Under the pieces are notes generated by a model that was given only the letters and a program-made list of their open reading frames with translations, made no database searches and was not told the origin of the DNA. A DNA stretch of 64,000 bases from Perspicuibacillus lycopersici (lineage in GTDB: Bacteria; Bacillota; Bacilli; Bacillales; Caldibacillaceae). A program made the translations under genes and the position numbers. The stretch is taken from NCBI RefSeq assembly GCF_025660475.1, contig NZ_JAOUSF010000002.1:186001-250000 (forward strand), read 5' to 3'. How positions within the stretch are numbered: position 1 is the stretch's first letter; each line of letters opens with the position of its first letter. Below, piece by piece: positions 57,817 to 64,000 of the stretch.

Positions 57817-57845
57817 ATTATATTTTTTTACAGTTTGTGTCGAAA
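57817..57845 (-). promoter_or_regulatory. Candidate prfB promoter
   Basis: TTTCGA (57840-57845) and TATAAT (57817-57822) are 17 bp apart on the minus strand, 34 bp before the ATG. The 57784-58119 gap otherwise holds only the secA terminator. Confidence 0.5.
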
Positions 57846-58004
57846 TTACTAATCAATTGATATTTTTAATCTATTTTCTGGGAAATATTTTGACGAAATA
57901 TCTAAGCAACCTTCGACAATTGTAGAAATCTGTATATTCTTTGAAAGGAACTTCTTATCGTTAATAGCTTTTACAAAAACAAGCTTTCAACAAATGGATT
58001 TTCC

Positions 58005-58039
58005 ACAAAAAAGAGGGAGGAATGTCTTCTCCCTCTTTT
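58005..58039 (-). terminator. secA terminator
   Basis: AAAAGAGGGAG and CTCCCTCTTTT pair perfectly with a U-tract on the minus strand. It separates secA from prfB. Confidence 0.82.
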
Positions 58040-58119
58040 GTTTATTCAAATGGATTCACCTTGATTATTGTAAATCTTTTTGTTCTAGTTAATCAAGTTT
58101 TTTCATTAAAACGTCCTAA

Positions 58120-60633
58120 TTATGCTTCTTTTCCGTGACAGTGTTTATATTTTTTGCCACTTCCGCAATAGCATGGGTCATTTCTGCCAATGTCGATTTG
58201 TTTCTTTAGTGGCTTTTTCTTAGGTTGGTCACCATCAGAGGCTGGTATAACGGCTTGCCCCTTGGCAACTTCCTCACGTTTTAAATTATCGACGATTTCG
58301 GCTTTCATAATATATTTTGCAACATCTTCTTCAATGGACTCAACCATTGCTTCAAACATTGCGTACCCGTCTGTTTGATATTCACGTAATGGATCGGTTT
58401 GTGCATATGCACGAAGATGGATACCTTGGCGTAATTGATCCATTGCGTCAATATGACTAATCCATTTAGAATCTACTGTTCGTAATGTAATAACCTTTTC
58501 GAACTCCCGCATTTTTTCGGAACCAAGCGTTTCCTCTTTTTCATTATATCGTTCCGTTACTTTCGCAAAAATGATTTCAACCATTTCTTCTGGATTTTTG
58601 CCTTTAAGATCAGCTGCTTGAATATCATTTTCCGGGAGTAGGTTGGCATTAATATATTTAATTAAGCCAGCGATATTCTTATCTTCATCTGTAGAATCTC
58701 CGGAAACATGTAATTGGACATTCCGTTCAATTACGGACTTAATCATTTTTTCAATAATATCACGTAAGTTATCGGAATCAATTACTTCAAATCGTTGACT
58801 ATAAATAATTTCCCGTTGCTGACGGATTACATCATCATATTGTAGTAATTGTTTACGTGCATCAAAGTTATTTCCTTCCACGCGTTTCTGTGCCGATTCA
58901 ACAGCTCTTGATACCATTTTACTTTGAATTGGTTGAGAATCATCCATTCCTAAGCGCTGCATCATTGTTTTCATATTGTCGGAACCGAAACGACGCATTA
59001 ATTCGTCTTCCATCGATAAATAAAATTGTGTAACCCCTGGATCTCCTTGACGACCAGAACGTCCACGGAGCTGATTATCAATCCGACGACTTTCGTGACG
59101 CTCTGTACCGATAACGGCTAAACCGCCTAATTCCTTCACGCCTTCACCTAATTTAATATCGGTACCACGACCAGCCATATTTGTCGCAATTGTTACGGAG
59201 CCTTTATGGCCAGCTTGGGCAATAATATCGGCTTCACGTGCGTGATTTTTCGCATTTAATACATTGTGTCGGATGCCTTTTTTCGTTAGCAATTGGGAAA
59301 TTAATTCCGATGTTTCAATGGCAACCGTACCTACAAGAATAGGTTGGCCTTTTTGATTGCGCTCAGCAATATCATCCACAACTGCTTGGAATTTTCCCTT
59401 CATTGTTGCATAAATTAAATCTGGACGGTCATCTCTTGTAATCGGACGATTCGTTGGAATAACAATAACATTCATATTATAAATGTTACGGAATTCTTCT
59501 TCCTCTGTTTTCGCTGTACCTGTCATCCCAGCCAATTTCTCATACATCCGGAAATAGTTTTGGAATGTAATGGTAGCCATTGTCATGCTTTCATTTTGTA
59601 TTTCTACGCCTTCTTTTGCTTCAATCGCCTGATGGAGACCGTCACTATAGCGACGTCCCTTCATTAAACGACCGGTAAATTGGTCTACAATGACGATTTC
59701 ACCGTCTTGGACGACATAGTCAACATCCCGATGCATAACAACCTTTGCACGTAATGCTTGGTTAATATGGTGGTTTAATGTCACATGATTAATATCAAAT
59801 AGATTTTCGATTCCAAAGCTTTTTTCAGCCTTATTAATTCCTTCTTCTGTTAATAAAACACTTTTCGTTTTTTCATCTAATGTATAATCTACTTCTGCTC
59901 TTAATGTATTCACAAATGCATTTGCTTGAATATACAATTGTGTAGATTTTCTTGCAGAACCTGAAATAATCAATGGTGTACGTGCCTCATCAATTAAAAT
60001 GGAGTCAACCTCATCAATAACAGCAAAGTTCAGTGGTCGTTGAACCATTTGTTCTTTGTAAAGCACCATGTTGTCTCTTAAATAGTCAAATCCAAATTCA
60101 TTATTTGTTCCATACGTAATATCTGCATTATATGCATCTCGTTTTTCTTCTTTTGTCATTTCATTTAAATTTAGGCCAACAGTTAGACCAAGGAATTCGA
60201 ATAGTTGTCCCATTTCGGTAGCGTCACGTCTAGCTAAATAATCATTGACGGTAATTACATGAACACCTTTACCGGAAAGGGCATTTAAATAAACTGGCAT
60301 TGTAGAAGTTAATGTTTTACCTTCCCCAGTTTTCATTTCGGAAATATTACCTTCGTGCAGAACGATACCACCCATTAATTGTACTTTATATGGATATAGT
60401 CCTAGTACACGGCGAGCAGCTTCTCGTACAACTGCGAAAGCTTCAACTAATAATTCATCAAGACTTTCCCCTTTTGCTACTCTTTCCTTAAATTCTGTCG
60501 TTTTTTCTCGTAATTGATCATCCGTAAGTCGCTCCATGTCAGTAGCTAATGATTCAATTTGATCCGCCATTTTTTCCAAACGCTTGATTTCTCTTTTGTT
60601 AAGATCGAAAATTTTATTTAAAATACTTGCCAT
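58120..60633 (-). CDS. secA: Preprotein translocase ATPase SecA
   Basis: Motor that drives preproteins through SecYEG. Walker A MKTGEGKT is at residues 100-107, with [14 protein letters not shown] as the DEAD-like motif and [11 protein letters not shown] and [11 protein letters not shown] in the second ATPase fold. The C-terminal zinc motif [14 protein letters not shown] is intact. The length, 837 aa, matches Bacillus. AAAGGAG precedes the ATG. In B. subtilis hpf precedes secA. Here no hpf gene lies within 1.3 kb upstream. Confidence 0.98.
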   Translation of the reverse strand: MASILNKIFDLNKREIKRLEKMADQIESLATDMERLTDDQLREKTTEFKERVAKGESLDELLVEAFAVVREAARRVLGLYPYKVQLMGGIVLHEGNISEMKTGEGKTLTSTMPVYLNALSGKGVHVITVNDYLARRDATEMGQLFEFLGLTVGLNLNEMTKEEKRDAYNADITYGTNNEFGFDYLRDNMVLYKEQMVQRPLNFAVIDEVDSILIDEARTPLIISGSARKSTQLYIQANAFVNTLRAEVDYTLDEKTKSVLLTEEGINKAEKSFGIENLFDINHVTLNHHINQALRAKVVMHRDVDYVVQDGEIVIVDQFTGRLMKGRRYSDGLHQAIEAKEGVEIQNESMTMATITFQNYFRMYEKLAGMTGTAKTEEEEFRNIYNMNVIVIPTNRPITRDDRPDLIYATMKGKFQAVVDDIAERNQKGQPILVGTVAIETSELISQLLTKKGIRHNVLNAKNHAREADIIAQAGHKGSVTIATNMAGRGTDIKLGEGVKELGGLAVIGTERHESRRIDNQLRGRSGRQGDPGVTQFYLSMEDELMRRFGSDNMKTMMQRLGMDDSQPIQSKMVSRAVESAQKRVEGNNFDARKQLLQYDDVIRQQREIIYSQRFEVIDSDNLRDIIEKMIKSVIERNVQLHVSGDSTDEDKNIAGLIKYINANLLPENDIQAADLKGKNPEEMVEIIFAKVTERYNEKEETLGSEKMREFEKVITLRTVDSKWISHIDAMDQLRQGIHLRAYAQTDPLREYQTDGYAMFEAMVESIEEDVAKYIMKAEIVDNLKREEVAKGQAVIPASDGDQPKKKPLKKQIDIGRNDPCYCGSGKKYKHCHGKEA

Positions 60634-60915
60634 TTCAGCGTCGCTCCTTTGTATATAAAAACCTTTTAAGCTTTACGGCATGTTTATTTAGGCAAAATTG
60701 GTGCCCAAATTTATGAAGAAAAAGCTAGTGATAATTTCTCTACAATAAATGAATTGTAACTACTAGTCAATTGAATTTTTGTGAACAAAATTACTATTCA
60801 ATCTGATGAAATTAACGTAATTATCGTTTTTATTGTCATATTTTATATTACCATTTACGTCCATAAGTGACAACTTACACTAATTGCGATTTGTCATTAG
60901 AAACTGCCAAAAACG

Positions 60916-61446
60916 TTAGGACAAAAAGAACGCACCATAAACAATTGCACCTGAAATCACATAAACTGGATGTACCTTCCATTTTTCTAAAAGAAGTAAA
61001 CTAATGAGTGCAATACCAAACGTTTGCCAACCGCCGATATCGTGAAAGGAATCAAAGAAAAAATCATAGGTTAATATCCCCATTAATACAGCAATTGCCG
61101 GACGGACATAATTGCTCATCCGTTTTACTTTCGGGGAGTCTTTATGTTTAAGAATTAAACTCAATAGGGCAATCATTAAAATGAGTGAAGGAGCAACAGT
61201 AGCAAATAGACCAACAGCAGATCCGAAAATTCCACCTTCCATATAGCCAACATACCCTGCCATTTTCGTCGCAATTGGTCCAGGTAATGCATTGGCAAGT
61301 GCAATCATCTCACTAAATTCTTGATGATTCATCCACTGATAACGATCAACCACCTCATTTTCCACTAATGGAATCGATGCAGGGCCACCGCCATAGCCTA
61401 ATATTCCTGGGATAAAAAATGCGAGAAAAATTTGCCAATAAATCAT
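60916..61446 (-). CDS. Chromate transporter, short-chain subunit (YwrA type)
   Basis: CHR-domain membrane protein of 176 aa, half the size of long-chain ChrA. GILGYGGGPASIPLVENEVV and ALANALPGPIATKMAGYVGY are family motifs. It overlaps its partner by 4 bp (ATGA), so the two are co-translated and probably form a heteromeric carrier. In B. subtilis the equivalent pair exports chromate. Confidence 0.92.
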   Translation of the reverse strand: MIYWQIFLAFFIPGILGYGGGPASIPLVENEVVDRYQWMNHQEFSEMIALANALPGPIATKMAGYVGYMEGGIFGSAVGLFATVAPSLILMIALLSLILKHKDSPKVKRMSNYVRPAIAVLMGILTYDFFFDSFHDIGGWQTFGIALISLLLLEKWKVHPVYVISGAIVYGAFFLS

Positions 61447-62015
61447 GAAGTTTTCACCTTTTTATTAAGATTTTCATCCGCTTGTTTTGACTTTTTCAAA
61501 AGTGCTGCTGCCAGTAAACCAGCAATTAATATTCCTGGATGAATCGATAATACTTGTAAAACGATTAAGCTAACAATAACTAAAACAGTTGTCATTAGCC
61601 AGCCGAAGTAGCCTTTTGATTTCTTAATAAAATCCCATGTTAATACCCCCATCATGACGCCAACCACTGGAACGACTGCTTTTGATATTCCATTTACCCA
61701 TGCAATATCCTTATAGGCTTGTAATACCGTTAAAAATAAAATCAATAAAACAGCAGTTGGAAGAATCGTAGCAATTAATGCGACGAGCATTCCAACTATC
61801 CCTCCGACACGATATCCGATGTATCCTGCCATTTTCGTTGCAATCGGTCCTGGTAAAGTATTTCCGAGTGCTAATACGTCTGAGAAATCTTCGTCGTCCA
61901 TCCACTTATAACGTTTCACCACCTCGTCATAGACGAGCGGAATGGAACTCGGACCACCTCCATAGCCTAATATTCCTGAACGAAAAAATGCAATAAATAT
62001 ATTTAAATACTTCAT
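61443..62015 (-). CDS. Chromate transporter, short-chain subunit (YwrB type)
   Basis: CHR-domain protein of 190 aa, homologous to its neighbour. GILGYGGGPSSIPLVYDEVV and ALGNTLPGPIATKMAGYIGY show the internal duplication clearly. About five to six helices. GAAGGTGA precedes the ATG. It is the first gene of the pair. The order ywrD-ywrB-ywrA resembles B. subtilis. Confidence 0.92.
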   Translation of the reverse strand: MKYLNIFIAFFRSGILGYGGGPSSIPLVYDEVVKRYKWMDDEDFSDVLALGNTLPGPIATKMAGYIGYRVGGIVGMLVALIATILPTAVLLILFLTVLQAYKDIAWVNGISKAVVPVVGVMMGVLTWDFIKKSKGYFGWLMTTVLVIVSLIVLQVLSIHPGILIAGLLAAALLKKSKQADENLNKKVKTS

Positions 62016-62171
62016 GTATTCACCTTCTGATTTGAAATTGTTGAATGAAATTGTTTGGAGTAGTAAAAACGAAGAAATTGATTTGGAAAATTAATTTCTA
62101 AAGTATTCTTATCCTTTGTTTATTCTATGTATATTATTTCGTTAATTTTCAAGAGCAGTAGGCTCAGGAAA

Positions 62172-62212
62172 TGGAATTGGCCGCTTCTAAATTTTTTCAA
62201 GCGGCCATTTTT
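62172..62212. terminator. Hairpin after the gamma-glutamyltransferase-like gene
   Basis: TGGCCGCTT (62178-62186) and AAGCGGCCA (62199-62207) pair perfectly. The better U-tract is on the plus strand, yet the nearest gene is on the minus strand, so direction is uncertain. Confidence 0.55.
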
Positions 62213-62249
62213 CGAATAATTTACGCTCACTTCTATTCACTAAGTTCTT

Positions 62250-63854
62250 TTACCAAACAGCAATAGAGCCATCGGTGCGCGACTCTGTTCCGCCGACTAA
62301 AACCCCAGTTTCTGGATTTCGCAAAATGATTTGCCCCCGTCCGAAAGCACCAGTATCTAATGCAATCTGTACTTGATGTCCCCTTCTAGCTAAGCTTTGT
62401 GCAATCGCCGTCGGGAAGTTCGGTTCTACAATAACCTTTTTATCTCCCATCCATTGCCATCGTGGTGCATCTAACGCAGCCTGTGGGTTTAACCCAAAGT
62501 TAAGCAAATTCATCACAACTTGCATATGACCTTGTGGTTGCATATACCCACCCATGACTCCAAACGGACCAATTGCTTCTGTTCCCTTTGTTAAAAAGCC
62601 AGGAATGATAGTATGATACGTTCTTTTCCCACCTTGTAGGGCATTGACGTGGTTAGGGTCCAAGGAGAAATCCGCTCCACGGTTTTGCATCGCAATCCCC
62701 GTTCCCGGGATGACGATTCCTGAACCAAATCCCATATAATTACTTTGGATGTAGGAAACCATATTCCCTTCTCCATCGGCTGTCGCTAAATAAACCGTTC
62801 CGCTTTGCTTTGGCTCAAATGATGACGGCTCAATGGCAAGCTCCCCAATTTGCGCACGGCGTTGCATAGCGTATTCCTCCGAAAGCAACTCGCTTATTGT
62901 TGTTTCCATCTTGTTCGGATCCGTAATATAGGCTTTTCCATCTGTTAATGCTAATTTCAATGCTTCAATTTGCTTATGATATGTATCGACCTCATCTTTT
63001 CCAGTAAAAGAAAATCCTTTCGCAATATTTAAAGCCATTAGTGCAACAATTCCTTGGCCATTTGGTGGAATTTCCCAAACCTTATAGCCATTATATTCAA
63101 TACTAATTGGATCAACCCATTCTGGCTCGAAGGAGGCTAAATCTTCTTCCGTTAAAAATCCATCGTTCTTTTTAAAAAATGTCGCAATCTTATTAGCAAT
63201 TGGACCGCGATAGAAGCTTTCCGCATTGGTTTTGGCAATTTCCTCTAATGTTGTTGCATGACCTTCCGATTTCCATACCTCACCTATTTTCGGGGCGTTT
63301 CCACTTGGTGCAAAGGTTTCAAACCAATACTGATATTCATCTGTTTTGTAAATTTCTTTATAGCGATTGAATGCAGAGCCCCAATATTTTCCTAACGTTG
63401 GACTTAATGGATAGCCTTCCCGTGCATAGGCTATTGCTGGCTGCAATACTTCTGTCAACGGAAGTCGACCAAATCGTTTAGATAGTGTCGCCCAAGCCCC
63501 AGGTATTCCTGGTACGGTAACTGGGATTAGCCCATGTACTGGCATTTTTTCATGTCCTCGCGCCTTCACTGCGTCAATCGATAGCGATTTTGGTGCTGGT
63601 CCACTACTATTGAGGCCGAACATTTCCCCTTGTAACCAAACGATGGCAAATGCATCTCCGCCAATTCCATTGGAGGTTGGTTCTACAACTGTTAATGCAG
63701 CCGCAGTTGCAATCGCTGCATCAACTGCATTCCCACCTTTTTTCAAAATTTCCAATCCCGCTTGCGAGGCTAATGGCTGTGAGGTTGCAACCATTCCTTT
63801 ATTACTAAAAACAGCAGTACGTAGTGATGCATACGGATAATGTAAAAAATCCAA
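62250..63854 (-). CDS. ywrD: Gamma-glutamyltransferase family protein (YwrD type)
   Basis: Ntn-hydrolase of 534 aa. The probable catalytic threonine is Thr353 in QSGTVYLATADGEGN, preceded by the autocleavage point, and MQNRGADF and GGYMQPQGH are family blocks. There is no signal peptide, which sets it apart from secreted GGT. The substrate may not be glutathione. The start is TTG at 63854 with AAGGGGAG eight bases upstream. It lies upstream of the chromate pair on the same strand. Confidence 0.92.
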   Translation of the reverse strand: MDFLHYPYASLRTAVFSNKGMVATSQPLASQAGLEILKKGGNAVDAAIATAAALTVVEPTSNGIGGDAFAIVWLQGEMFGLNSSGPAPKSLSIDAVKARGHEKMPVHGLIPVTVPGIPGAWATLSKRFGRLPLTEVLQPAIAYAREGYPLSPTLGKYWGSAFNRYKEIYKTDEYQYWFETFAPSGNAPKIGEVWKSEGHATTLEEIAKTNAESFYRGPIANKIATFFKKNDGFLTEEDLASFEPEWVDPISIEYNGYKVWEIPPNGQGIVALMALNIAKGFSFTGKDEVDTYHKQIEALKLALTDGKAYITDPNKMETTISELLSEEYAMQRRAQIGELAIEPSSFEPKQSGTVYLATADGEGNMVSYIQSNYMGFGSGIVIPGTGIAMQNRGADFSLDPNHVNALQGGKRTYHTIIPGFLTKGTEAIGPFGVMGGYMQPQGHMQVVMNLLNFGLNPQAALDAPRWQWMGDKKVIVEPNFPTAIAQSLARRGHQVQIALDTGAFGRGQIILRNPETGVLVGGTESRTDGSIAVW

Positions 63855-64000
63855 TACGATTCTCCCCTTCCCATTATAAAATGCAAAAAGCAGTAATATG
63901 AGCGAAAATTTAAGAAAACAAATATTATCCTATATATTTATATATTAATTGAATCTATGAAAGATTTTTATTTTTCTATTATAATAATGATTGTTTGAAA

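Noticed and set aside
60634-60915. hpf gene expected upstream of secA
   Set aside because: The gap is only about 280 bp and holds no frame resembling the ribosome hibernation factor.

Overview
The window is a low-GC chromosomal segment from a Firmicute of the Bacillaceae. The evidence is gene content and gene order. It carries Crh (an HPr paralogue with Gln at position 15), HPr kinase, MinJ, CsbA, RapZ, YvcK and WhiA, and several blocks run in the same order as in Bacillus subtilis. The GC content and recurrent intergenic repeats would suit an Oceanobacillus/Virgibacillus-type genus, but the genus is inference. Most genes are on the minus strand. No rRNA, tRNA, CRISPR array, prophage or transposase gene was seen.

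Layout. 1-345: a 52-bp tandem repeat array. 675-1268: clpP with a CtsR operator. 1340-6704: trxB and the nudix-rapZ-yvcK-whiA-crh operon. 6813-7844: a TPR protein. 8019-12150: hprK, lgt, yvoD, ppaX, yvoF. 12444-19233: yvlB, uvrA, uvrB, csbA, with a LexA-like box before uvrB. 19513-20340: a formate/nitrite transporter behind an Fnr-type palindrome. 20409-24046: fruR-fruK-fruA. 24311-30159: HAD phosphatase, D,D-carboxypeptidase, MMPL exporter and its MarR regulator. 30421-31620: a second 52-bp array of 23 units. 31789-34791: PdxR and PdxST. 35191-38434: csoR-copZ-copA. 38548-40799: an mhqO-mhqD-flavin reductase quinone-response operon with two MhqR-like boxes. 41258-44523: a membrane protein, a HesB-like protein, BrnQ and a frameshifted small gene. 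44678-48720: MinJ, CtpB and a YebC-family protein. 48859-51288: ribA-ribD-HAD. 51803-60633: M23 hydrolase, ftsX, ftsE, cccB, YitT-type protein, prfB and secA. 60916-63854: a paired chromate transporter and a gamma-glutamyltransferase-like protein.

How the genes connect. HPr kinase and its substrate Crh lie in one window with a fructose PTS, so several carbon-catabolite parts sit together. RapZ, YvcK and WhiA link envelope precursor supply to growth. FtsE, FtsX and the adjacent coiled-coil M23 hydrolase form a plausible cell-wall hydrolysis module. RibA, RibD and a HAD phosphatase with overlapping or 8-bp-spaced genes could make a riboflavin intermediate without the rest of the pathway. prfB shows the classic autoregulatory +1 frameshift site.

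The least explained material is intergenic. There are two minisatellite families with periods of 52 bp and 21 bp, each present at two loci. Both periods are close to whole numbers of DNA helical turns. There are also two families of palindromic, non-coding mobile-like elements. One copy has landed between two MhqR-like operators.
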